Source: Myroides sp.
GTDB taxonomy: Bacteria > Bacteroidota > Bacteroidia > Flavobacteriales > Flavobacteriaceae
NCBI GenBank assembly: GCA_018384465.1
Contig: JAHAYQ010000269.1
Span: 1-11,998, forward strand
Length of the DNA stretch: 11,998 nt
Direction: 5' to 3'
Of this stretch, positions 1-5,995 are shown in pieces. Within the stretch, counting starts at the first letter, position 1. Each line of letters begins with the position of its first letter. Under the pieces are notes generated by a model, which saw only the letters and a program-made list of their open reading frames with translations, did not search any database and was not told the origin of the DNA. The translations under genes were made by a program, and so were the position numbers.

Positions 1-140
1 CCGGTGGCTTTTTCGGCGTTAACAGCCAAATCATCACCTAAAATTCCGGCTGTTTTTTTTGTTGCAATTTTACTTGCTACCGCAACATCATCCATTAAAG
101 CGGCGATGTCATCTAATATTGCGAAAATCCCTGATGCCAT
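1..140 (-). CDS. DUF808 (YedI-like) inner-membrane protein, N-terminal part only
   Basis: Reading the minus strand from the ATG at 140-138 gives 46 full codons, beginning MASGIFAILDDIAALMDDVA and continuing through ATKKTAGILGDDLAVNAEKA to the window edge. This is the very conserved start of the DUF808 family (E. coli YedI; about 300 residues, several membrane helices, function unknown). Only the soluble N-terminus is present; the rest lies to the left. The weak open frame on the opposite strand is a shadow of this gene. A terminator at 215-247 separates it from the tRNA genes upstream, so it probably has its own promoter in the A+T-rich stretch 141-214, where I see no convincing -7 motif. Family assignment rests on the recognisable N-terminal pattern; the cellular role is not known. 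Confidence 0.85.
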   Translation of the reverse strand, partial: MASGIFAILDDIAALMDDVAVASKIATKKTAGILGDDLAVNAEKAT

Positions 141-214
141 AATATTTTTTTGTAAAAATATAAATTTATTTTTATCAATAATAAAAGAGAACAGAAATAC
201 TTATATGAGGAAAT

Positions 215-247
215 AAAAAAAAAGCTCGACAACACGTCGAGCTTTTT
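215..247 (-). terminator. Intrinsic terminator of the tRNA-Ser/tRNA-Tyr unit
   Basis: A perfect 12-bp inverted repeat (219-230 with 236-247, core GCTCGAC/GTCGAGC) encloses the five-base loop AACAC. On the minus strand the stem runs into a U-rich tail, the complement of the A-run 215-223. It lies 7 bases beyond the 3' end of tRNA-Tyr, exactly where the tRNA transcript should stop, and it insulates the DUF808 gene. Confidence 0.85.
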
Positions 248-253
248 AGCTAG

Positions 254-334
254 TGGGGAGAGCAGGATTCGAACCTGCGAAGGTTTCCCAACGGATTTAC
301 AGTCCGTCCTCGTTGGCCGCTTGAGTATCTCCCC
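254..334 (-). tRNA. tRNA-Tyr (anticodon GTA)
   Basis: Read on the minus strand, the acceptor arm GGGGAGA (334-328) pairs with its complement at 261-255, followed by discriminator A at 254. The anticodon stem ACGGA/TCCGT encloses loop CTGTAAA, with anticodon GTA at 300-298. The T arm carries the usual GGTTCGAATCC. A long variable arm (GGG..ACC type) makes this a class II tRNA, as bacterial tRNA-Tyr is, and the length is 81 nt. The 3' CCA is not encoded (the next bases are CTA), so it must be added by nucleotidyltransferase. It is the second gene of a tandem pair, 11 bases after tRNA-Ser. Confidence 0.95.
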
Positions 335-345
335 TGGCCATTTTG

Positions 346-430
346 CGGAGAAAGAGGGATTCGAACCCCCGGACCTGTTACAGTCAACAGTTTTCAAGAC
401 TGCCGCATTCGACCACTCTGCCATTTCTCC
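346..430 (-). tRNA. tRNA-Ser (anticodon TGA)
   Basis: On the minus strand the acceptor arm GGAGAAA (430-424) pairs with TTTCTCC (353-347), followed by discriminator G at 346, as expected for serine. The anticodon stem GCAGT/ACTGT encloses loop CTTGAAA, with anticodon TGA at 396-394, reading UCA-type serine codons. The T arm contains GGTTCGAATCC, and a long variable arm (around 369-385) marks it as class II. Length is 85 nt and CCA is not encoded. It is the first gene of the pair, just downstream of a good promoter. Confidence 0.95.
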
Positions 431-472
431 TTGGTCTTACAACTAACGTTCTTTCGTTCCTTAATTGTGATG

Positions 473-502
473 CAAATATAGAGCGAATTTCTTATACTGC
501 AA
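473..502 (-). promoter_or_regulatory. Bacteroidota-type promoter for the tRNA pair
   Basis: On the minus strand TTG (502-500) is followed after 19 bases by TATATTTG (480-473). This matches the Bacteroidota sigma-ABfr consensus TTTG-N17-22-TAnnTTTG. Transcription would start near 465-468, about 35 bases before the mature end of tRNA-Ser. It is the best-formed promoter in the window. Confidence 0.7.
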
Positions 503-569
503 GGGTTTTTTAATGTTTTTTTTAAACTTTTTTATAACTGTTTCAGTATCAGAAACAAAAATATTAAAT

Positions 570-950
570 TTATTTTTTGGTAGGATAAATGTCTTTAATA
601 TACGCTTTATCACTATAATTTATCATTTCAATGGTAATAGGTTCTTTCTTAGTGTTTTGTCCTTCAATAATGTATAATTTACCACCTTCCTCTGTAACAT
701 TACTGCGTTTAAAGTCAACATCGCCGTAGGTTAAACATGCTCTAATATCGTTCATGTCAATAAGTGCTTGATCAAAACTTATTTGGGCTTCGTCTGAAAT
801 TGTTAATGGTTTAGATCGTAAATCTTTTAATACCCGACAGTTAGGTAAATAACAGAATTTAGTATCCTTCGCTTGAAAAAAATAGTACACTAAGGTACCG
901 CCTATTAATAAACCTAATAAATAGTATGCTAAGCGCTGTGAAAATTTCAT
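570..950 (-). CDS. Small DUF4258 membrane-anchored protein
   Basis: This 126-residue protein has a short positive N-terminus (MKFSQR), one hydrophobic helix at about residues 8-25, and a soluble remainder that the positive-inside rule places in the periplasm. The segment after the helix, FCYLPNCRVLKDLRSKPL (residues 32-49), resembles the DUF4258 proteins common in Bacteroidota. It includes the pair Cys33 and Cys38, with a third cysteine at 72. The family's function is unknown to me, and no catalytic motif is visible. The gene starts 37 bases after the alanine dehydrogenase gene on the same strand. A -7 motif lies in that gap, so it may be co-transcribed, independently transcribed, or both. 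No U-tailed terminator is visible downstream. Confidence 0.7.
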   Translation of the reverse strand: MKFSQRLAYYLLGLLIGGTLVYYFFQAKDTKFCYLPNCRVLKDLRSKPLTISDEAQISFDQALIDMNDIRACLTYGDVDFKRSNVTEEGGKLYIIEGQNTKKEPITIEMINYSDKAYIKDIYPTKK

Positions 951-967
951 ATAGAGATTATTTTCGG

Positions 968-975
968 CAAAAATA
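968..975 (-). promoter_or_regulatory. Possible -7 element for the DUF4258 gene
   Basis: On the minus strand the bases read TATTTTTG, a perfect match to the Bacteroidota -7 consensus TAnnTTTG, 17 bases before the start codon. That gives a leader of roughly ten bases, usual for this phylum. No clear TTTG-type -33 box is seen about 19 bases upstream, so this is a half-site only. Confidence 0.4.
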
Positions 976-987
976 CACTATTATTGG

Positions 988-2184
988 TTAAAGAACTATT
1001 AAATTAATGTCTTTAAAATTTAGGTTAAACCAATTGGCAATAGCTTCGTTTACCAAAATTCCTTTGTACATATAAATACCCGAACGTATAGTAGAGTCAT
1101 AACTTACGGCATCGTCTATTGATCCATTTTCACTTAAATCAAGTAAGTAGGGCGATATAATGTTGCTAATTGCCAATGAAGCGGTTTTAGAAAATTTTGC
1201 TGTTATATTGGGTACGCCATAATGTATGACACCGTATTTTTCCCTTGTTGGTTTTTCATGCGTTGTAATTTCTGATGTTTCAAAACATCCACCATTATCA
1301 ATACATACATCAATAATAACGGCTCCAGGTTTCATGCGTTGAACCATTTCTTCTGAAACCAAAACAGGCGAGCGGTTACATCCTTTTACAGCTCCTATAG
1401 CAACATCACAGCGCATGAGCGCTTTGGTTAGCACACGTTGTTGAATGGTAGAGGTAAATACTTGATAGGGCAATGATTTTTGTAATCGCTTTAATTTGTG
1501 AATGTTGTTGTCGAATACTTTAACGTTTACACCTAAAGCTAAAGCAGTTCTTATGGCGGCTTCGGCCACTAAACCGGCTCCTATAATTACGACTTCTGTG
1601 GGTGGAACTCCTGTAATGTTACCAAAAAGAAGCCCTTTTCCTCCGTTCATTCGGCACATATATTCGCTTGCTATTTGTATGGATGCAATACCTGCCATTT
1701 CGCTTATTGCCTGTAAAAAGGGATAAGCTCCGTAGCGATCTTTAATAAACTCGTAGCAAAGTGCGGTTATTTTCTTCTTTTGTAATGCTTCAAAATATTC
1801 TTTTGTTTGAGTTTTAAGCTGCAAAGCCGAAAATAAATAGGTTTTGGGCTTCATGAGTTTAATTTCCTCTAAAGTTGGTGGTTCAACTTTTAATATAATG
1901 GGGCAACCAAAAACCTTTTCTTTGTCATGAGTAATTGTAGCACCCGCTTCACTGTATTTAATGTCTTCGTAACTGGCTTCGCTACCTGCACCCGCTTCTA
2001 TCAATACCTTATGCCCAGCTTTTACGAGCATATTTACCGATTCGGGTGTTAAACAAATGCGTTTTTCAACCTTAAAATCTTCTTTGGGAATACCAATAAA
2101 TAACTGTCCACGTTTTTTGCGGATTTCTAGTTTTTCCTCTTGCGGCATTAACTGCGATTTTGAAAAAGGAGTTGTAATTTCCAT
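988..2184 (-). CDS. ald: Alanine dehydrogenase (Ald/PntA-fold), flavobacterial type
   Basis: The 398-residue product belongs to the alanine dehydrogenase/transhydrogenase-alpha fold, which catalyses NAD-linked interconversion of L-alanine with pyruvate and ammonia. It is cytoplasmic. It carries an extra N-terminal stretch of about 28 residues before LFIGIPKE. Conserved points, compared with B. subtilis Ald, are EKRICLTP (arginine near 42), the substrate lysine in ILKVEPP (K99), the Rossmann turn VIIGAGLVAEAA (G202, G204, with A207 in place of the third glycine) and IDVCIDNGG with D296. The general acid/base histidine of classical enzymes (YLHLA) is glutamine here (SALQLK, Q122). I recall this pattern in flavobacterial homologues, but activity on alanine is not certain. 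I chose ATG at 2184-2182; a GTG at 2190 would add two residues and overlap the tsaE stop by four bases (GTGA). The start lies only a few bases after tsaE, which points to one operon. Confidence 0.85.
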   Translation of the reverse strand: MEITTPFSKSQLMPQEEKLEIRKKRGQLFIGIPKEDFKVEKRICLTPESVNMLVKAGHKVLIEAGAGSEASYEDIKYSEAGATITHDKEKVFGCPIILKVEPPTLEEIKLMKPKTYLFSALQLKTQTKEYFEALQKKKITALCYEFIKDRYGAYPFLQAISEMAGIASIQIASEYMCRMNGGKGLLFGNITGVPPTEVVIIGAGLVAEAAIRTALALGVNVKVFDNNIHKLKRLQKSLPYQVFTSTIQQRVLTKALMRCDVAIGAVKGCNRSPVLVSEEMVQRMKPGAVIIDVCIDNGGCFETSEITTHEKPTREKYGVIHYGVPNITAKFSKTASLAISNIISPYLLDLSENGSIDDAVSYDSTIRSGIYMYKGILVNEAIANWFNLNFKDINLIVL

Positions 2185-2186
2185 AA

Positions 2187-2591
2187 TCACTCAAAATTTA
2201 ATTCTCTTGTATCTTCATCAATGATCGAAAGGGTAACCTTATGTACTTCATCAGGTAAAATAGCCGTGGCTACTTCGGGCCATTCTACAAAGCACCAAGC
2301 GTTGCTGTAGAAATACTCGTCTAATCCCATATCGAAAGCTTCCTCTTCATTTTTTAATCGATATAAATCAAAATGAAAAATGGTATCTTTTGTTGAACGG
2401 TATTCATTTACAATAGAAAAAGTAGGACTGTTTGCTATATCGCTTACACCTAATTCTTTGGCTATTGTTTTAATTAAAGTGGTTTTTCCTGCGCCCATAG
2501 GTGCATTGAACAACCAGGTTTTAAAACGGCTGTTTGCAAGTAGTTGTTGCGCCACTTTTTCTAACTCATTAATTGAATATTTTATTGTCAT
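2187..2591 (-). CDS. tsaE: tRNA t6A biosynthesis ATPase TsaE (YjeE)
   Basis: This 134-residue cytoplasmic P-loop protein is of usual TsaE length. It shows Walker A in APMGAGKTTLIK (G33-x-G35-K36-T37), the family signature NSPTFSIVNEY (54-64), HFDLYRL (73-79), which includes the metal-binding aspartate region, and VEWPE (102-106). TsaE works with TsaB and TsaD to attach threonylcarbamoyl to A37 of ANN-decoding tRNAs, and its ATPase resets the complex. The start codon lies one base after the porX stop (base 2592 between), and its TGA at 2189-2187 abuts the dehydrogenase start, so translation of the three genes is probably coupled. TsaB and TsaD are not in this window. Confidence 0.95.
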   Translation of the reverse strand: MTIKYSINELEKVAQQLLANSRFKTWLFNAPMGAGKTTLIKTIAKELGVSDIANSPTFSIVNEYRSTKDTIFHFDLYRLKNEEEAFDMGLDEYFYSNAWCFVEWPEVATAILPDEVHKVTLSIIDEDTRELNFE

Positions 2592-2592
2592 T

Positions 2593-4146
2593 TTATTTTT
2601 TTGCCGTTAAAGTAACAAAAGGAACAATCATTTCTTCTAAGGATATCCCACCATGTTGATAGGTATTCTTAAAATAACTTACATAATAATTATAGTTGTT
2701 AATATACGCCAAAAAATAATCACTTTTAGCAAAAATGTACGAACTACTAATATTTATTGCAGGTAATTGTACTTTTTTAGGATCTTTAACCACATAAACA
2801 TCTTTAGGTTCGTAGGTGAGCGACTTTCCTGTTTTATATCTTAAATTTAAACTGGTATTTTTATCGCCAATAACTTGTGATGGATTTTTACAGTTGATGG
2901 TTCCGTGGTCTGTTGTAATGATTAGTTTAAAACCAGCTGCTTGTGCTTGTTGGATAATTTCTAACAAAGGTGAATTTTTAAACCAACTTAAAGTTAATGA
3001 TCGGTACGCTCTATCAGTTGAAGCTAATTCTTTAATAACTTCCATTTCGGTTTTTGCATGCGAAATCATATCTACAAAATTGTAAACTAAGGCTATTAGT
3101 TTATTGTCTTTTATAGATTTAAAATTGTCTGCCAATTTTTTACCGTCTTTTAAGTTGGTGATTTTATGATATTCGTGTTTAATGTTTAAACGCAACCTTT
3201 TTAATTGATCTTCTAAAAACTCAGCTTCAAATAGGTTTTTCCCACCATCGTCTACATCATTTTTCCAATACTGTGGCAATTGTTTTTCCATTTGTAGTGG
3301 AGTTAATCCCGAGAAAATAGCGTTACGGGCATATTGCGTTGCGGTTGGTAAGATAGAGTAGTAGTAATCTTCTTTATCTACTTTGTAATGTTGGTTTATG
3401 ATTTCTTCAAAAGCTTTCCATTGATCGTAACGCAAATTATCTATTACCACAAAAAGTACATTATCATCGCCCCGTAGCTCAGGAACCACTTTTCTTACAA
3501 ACAGCTTATGCGAAAATAAAGGAGCTTCGTCATCATCATTCATCCAATCTTCATAATTCTTTTCCACAAATTTGCCAAAATGTATATTAGCTTCTTCTTT
3601 TTGTTTTTCTAAAATATCGGTTACGTTTTGATCTTCAATGCTTTCTAACTGCATTTCCCAAAAAATCAAGCGTTTATATAAATCAGCCCATTCTTGGTGT
3701 GAGTTTGCTTGCATCATATCCATAGCGATCTTTCTAAACTCTTTTTGATAGTCTAAAGATGTTTTTTCAGAAATTAATCGCGAGTGATCTAAATTCTTTT
3801 TTAAACTCAATAAAATCTGGTTCGGATTTACAGGTTTAATCAAATAATCGGCAATTTTAGAACCAATGGCTTCATCCATTATAAATTCTTCCTCGCTTTT
3901 AGTAATCATTATAATAGGAGTGGTCGATTTTTTTTCTTTTAACTCAGCCAAGGTTTCCAATCCAGTAATTCCTGGCATATTTTCATCTAAAAAAACCACG
4001 TCAAAATTTTGTTCGCTGAATAACTCAATAGCATCTTGCCCATTGGTAGCAGTTGTAACGTTATAGCCTTTTTTTTCAAGGAATATAATGTGTGGTTTTA
4101 ATAAATCAATTTCATCATCTACCCACAGTATCTTTATTTCATTCAT
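2593..4146 (-). CDS. porX: PorX-like response regulator with PglZ domain
   Basis: The 517-residue protein starts with a receiver domain (about 4-120): acidic pair D10/D11, phosphoacceptor D54 in VFLDENMPG, T82 in MITKS and K104 in LIKPV. A helical linker (about 120-225) leads to a PglZ domain of the alkaline-phosphatase superfamily. Its likely metal or catalytic positions are D236 (VVIDNLRYD), T268/T270 (ILPTATQYARNAIFSG), D359 and H363 (DMISHA), D413/H414 (TTDHGT) and H498 (YQHGGISLEEM). This is the architecture of PorX. In Porphyromonas gingivalis PorX, with kinase PorY and sigma factor SigP, controls type IX secretion genes, and its PglZ domain has been reported to cleave oligonucleotides. 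It has no DNA-binding winged helix. It is the first gene of a tight porX-tsaE-ald cluster and is divergent from the glycosyltransferase gene. The role as a T9SS regulator is inferred from the family. Confidence 0.92.
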   Translation of the reverse strand: MNEIKILWVDDEIDLLKPHIIFLEKKGYNVTTATNGQDAIELFSEQNFDVVFLDENMPGITGLETLAELKEKKSTTPIIMITKSEEEFIMDEAIGSKIADYLIKPVNPNQILLSLKKNLDHSRLISEKTSLDYQKEFRKIAMDMMQANSHQEWADLYKRLIFWEMQLESIEDQNVTDILEKQKEEANIHFGKFVEKNYEDWMNDDDEAPLFSHKLFVRKVVPELRGDDNVLFVVIDNLRYDQWKAFEEIINQHYKVDKEDYYYSILPTATQYARNAIFSGLTPLQMEKQLPQYWKNDVDDGGKNLFEAEFLEDQLKRLRLNIKHEYHKITNLKDGKKLADNFKSIKDNKLIALVYNFVDMISHAKTEMEVIKELASTDRAYRSLTLSWFKNSPLLEIIQQAQAAGFKLIITTDHGTINCKNPSQVIGDKNTSLNLRYKTGKSLTYEPKDVYVVKDPKKVQLPAINISSSYIFAKSDYFLAYINNYNYYVSYFKNTYQHGGISLEEMIVPFVTLTAKK

Positions 4147-4278
4147 AGCAATTCTAATTTATTTTAAATTCATAGCAGATTTTAAATGTAGTGAAAAGCA
4201 ATGATACTTTTCTTAAAATTATTTAAAAATTAAAATCTTATTTAGTGCAAAAATCATATAAATATTTTGTTTTTTGGG

Positions 4279-4286
4279 TACTTTTG
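4279..4286 (+). promoter_or_regulatory. Possible -7 element for the glycosyltransferase-coaE unit
   Basis: TACTTTTG matches TAnnTTTG exactly and lies 47 bases before the glycosyltransferase start codon. No TTTG box is present at the proper distance upstream. The surrounding 187-base divergent gap (4147-4333) is A+T-rich, and I found no equally good site for porX on the other strand. Confidence 0.35.
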
Positions 4287-4333
4287 TAGGTTTATATTAA
4301 AAACGTAACAATAAAGTTGCTTAAAACAAACGC

Positions 4334-5329
4334 ATGTATTTCTCTTTTATTATACCCGTTTATAACCGCCCAGATGAAATTAACGAACTGCTTGATAGTT
4401 TGTTATCCTTACGTTACGATAAAGATTTTGAGGTAGTTGTTGTGGAAGACGGATCTACTATACCGTGTAAAAATGTGGTGGATAATTATGCCGATAGGTT
4501 GCCCATTTCTTATTATTTTAAACCAAATTCAGGTCCTGGTGCTTCTCGAAATTATGGTATGAATATAGCAAAGGGCAATTATTTTATCATATTAGATTCT
4601 GATTGTTTAATTCCGCCCGATTATTTGCAAGAAGTAGAGCGTTTTTTACAAGCTGAATATGTTGATTGTTTTGGAGGTCCCGATGCAGCGCATCCTACAT
4701 TCTCAAATGTACAGAAAGCCATTAACCAAACTATGACTTCGGTTTTAACAACGGGTGGTATTCGTGGTGCAAGCGAAAAGTTGGGTAAATTTCAACCGCG
4801 TAGTTTTAATATGGGATTATCTAAAGATGCATTTGAAGCCTCTAAAGGATTCGGAAAAATTCATCCAGGAGAAGATCCAGATCTTTCTATTCGACTTTGG
4901 AAAATGAACTATAAAACAGCTTTAATACCCAATGCTTATGTTTTCCACAAACGCAGAATCGATTGGGAAAAATTCTACAAACAAGTCAATAAATTTGGTA
5001 AAGCGCGTCCTATTTTAAATAAGCGATATCCAGAGTACAGGAAACTAACGTATTGGTTTCCTTCAGTGTTTATTTGTGGTTTTTTGCTTGCTTTGGCATT
5101 GCTCGCATTTAATAGTTATTGGCTCTTTTACTTATATATAATGTACTTTACACTGCTTTTGTTAGAAAGTTTGATACAAACAAAAAGCTTTAAAATTGCC
5201 TTTTTAACAATTATTGCAACCTTTATTCAGTTTTTTGGATATGGGGCAGGGTTTTTGTATAGTTATTTTCTGTTAAATATTAAAAAAGAAGTGGCAGAAA
5301 AAGCCATGCCTGAAATGTTTTTTAAATAA
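4334..5329 (+). CDS. Family 2 glycosyltransferase with C-terminal membrane anchor
   Basis: The 331-residue protein has an N-terminal GT-A domain of family GT2. It starts YFSFIIPVYNRPDEI (2-16), continues with VVVVEDGS (34-41, nucleotide-contacting acidic residues), NSGPGASRNYGMNIA (65-79) and the metal-binding DxD motif ILDSDCLIPPDYL (D88, D90). The acceptor-side motif is GEDPDLSIRLWK (179-190), which would supply the catalytic base. After about residue 240 come two or three membrane helices (roughly 242-260, 263-280 and 288-312), so the enzyme is probably held at the inner membrane facing the cytoplasm and acts on a lipid-linked or surface glycan. Donor and acceptor cannot be told from sequence. 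Its stop codon overlaps the coaE start by one base (TAATG), so the two are almost certainly co-transcribed although unrelated in function. Confidence 0.88.
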   Translation: MYFSFIIPVYNRPDEINELLDSLLSLRYDKDFEVVVVEDGSTIPCKNVVDNYADRLPISYYFKPNSGPGASRNYGMNIAKGNYFIILDSDCLIPPDYLQEVERFLQAEYVDCFGGPDAAHPTFSNVQKAINQTMTSVLTTGGIRGASEKLGKFQPRSFNMGLSKDAFEASKGFGKIHPGEDPDLSIRLWKMNYKTALIPNAYVFHKRRIDWEKFYKQVNKFGKARPILNKRYPEYRKLTYWFPSVFICGFLLALALLAFNSYWLFYLYIMYFTLLLLESLIQTKSFKIAFLTIIATFIQFFGYGAGFLYSYFLLNIKKEVAEKAMPEMFFK

Positions 5330-5916
5330 TGACAAAAATTATTGGTGTAACTGGTGGTATTGGCAGTGGTAAAACAACTATTGTCAATTATATACATACA
5401 AAGGGATATCCTGTATATATAGCGGATGAAGCTGGCAAAAAAGTGATGCAACAACCTAAGGTAATTCAACAAGTAAATGCGCTTTTTGAAGGAAAGGTAT
5501 TACTTGATGATGGCAGTTTAGATAGATCAAAAATTGCCTCGTTGGTATTTAATGATGAGCAATTATTAAGTGCATTAAACCAAATAGTTCACCCGGCGGT
5601 GGCATCAGATTTTGAGGAGTTTAAAAAACAGAACAGTCAACAACCTCTCGTTTTTAAAGAAGCAGCTATTTTATTTGAATCTGGTTCATACAAAGATTGT
5701 GATGCAACTATTTTAATAACAGCACCTTTAAATGTACGAATTGATAGAGTTGTAAAACGTGATGGCATTTCTAAAGAAGCCGTACTGCAACGCATGAAAA
5801 ATCAATTAACCGATGAAGAAAAGCAAAAATTAGCCACATTTACAGTTGAAAATATGGAACTTAATCACGCTTTTAAGAGTATTGATGAAATAATTGATAA
5901 ACTTTTAATAAAGTAA
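5329..5916 (+). CDS. coaE: Dephospho-CoA kinase
   Basis: The 195-residue protein is of typical CoaE length and catalyses the last step of coenzyme A synthesis, ATP-dependent 3'-phosphorylation of dephospho-CoA. The P-loop is GVTGGIGSGKTT (6-17). YIADEAGKKVM (30-40) holds the catalytic-base aspartate D33. NQIVHPAV (84-91) and KEAAILFESG (110-119) are family signatures, and R140, R144 and QRMKNQL (154-160) belong to the lid that binds phosphate. The start codon shares one base with the preceding stop, so translation is probably coupled to the glycosyltransferase. A 79-base gap without a hairpin follows, then the sensor kinase gene. Confidence 0.95.
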   Translation: MTKIIGVTGGIGSGKTTIVNYIHTKGYPVYIADEAGKKVMQQPKVIQQVNALFEGKVLLDDGSLDRSKIASLVFNDEQLLSALNQIVHPAVASDFEEFKKQNSQQPLVFKEAAILFESGSYKDCDATILITAPLNVRIDRVVKRDGISKEAVLQRMKNQLTDEEKQKLATFTVENMELNHAFKSIDEIIDKLLIK

Positions 5917-5968
5917 TTTAGTTTGTTAATTTTAGGTTAAGAACGGTGTTTTTGTAATGTTAAAATGT

Positions 5969-5976
5969 TAAATTTG
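5969..5976 (+). promoter_or_regulatory. Possible -7 element for the sensor kinase gene
   Basis: TAAATTTG matches TAnnTTTG, 19 bases before the kinase start codon, giving a leader of about a dozen bases. A TTTTTG ends at 5954, but the spacing of 14 bases is shorter than the usual 17-22. The site is therefore plausible but imperfect. Confidence 0.45.
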
Positions 5977-5995
5977 AAGATATTTTAATTTAAAA

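Noticed and set aside
113..424. Minus-strand open frame starting MAEWSNAAVLKTVDCNRSG and running across both tRNA genes
   Set aside because: It is the familiar false protein obtained by translating class II tRNA genes; both tRNAs fold fully here.
539..557. Inverted repeat TGTTTC/GAAACA between the DUF4258 gene and the tRNA genes, considered as a terminator
   Set aside because: The stem is only six A+T-rich pairs, and on the minus strand it is followed by A residues rather than a U tract.
2182..2190. GTG at 2190 as the start of alanine dehydrogenase
   Set aside because: An ATG two codons later gives the MEITTPF start that I recall for relatives; the GTG cannot be excluded and changes the protein by only two residues.
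4183..4190. TAAATGTA as a minus-strand -7 element for porX (reads TACATTTA)
   Set aside because: It has a mismatch at the conserved final G and no -33 box at the right distance.
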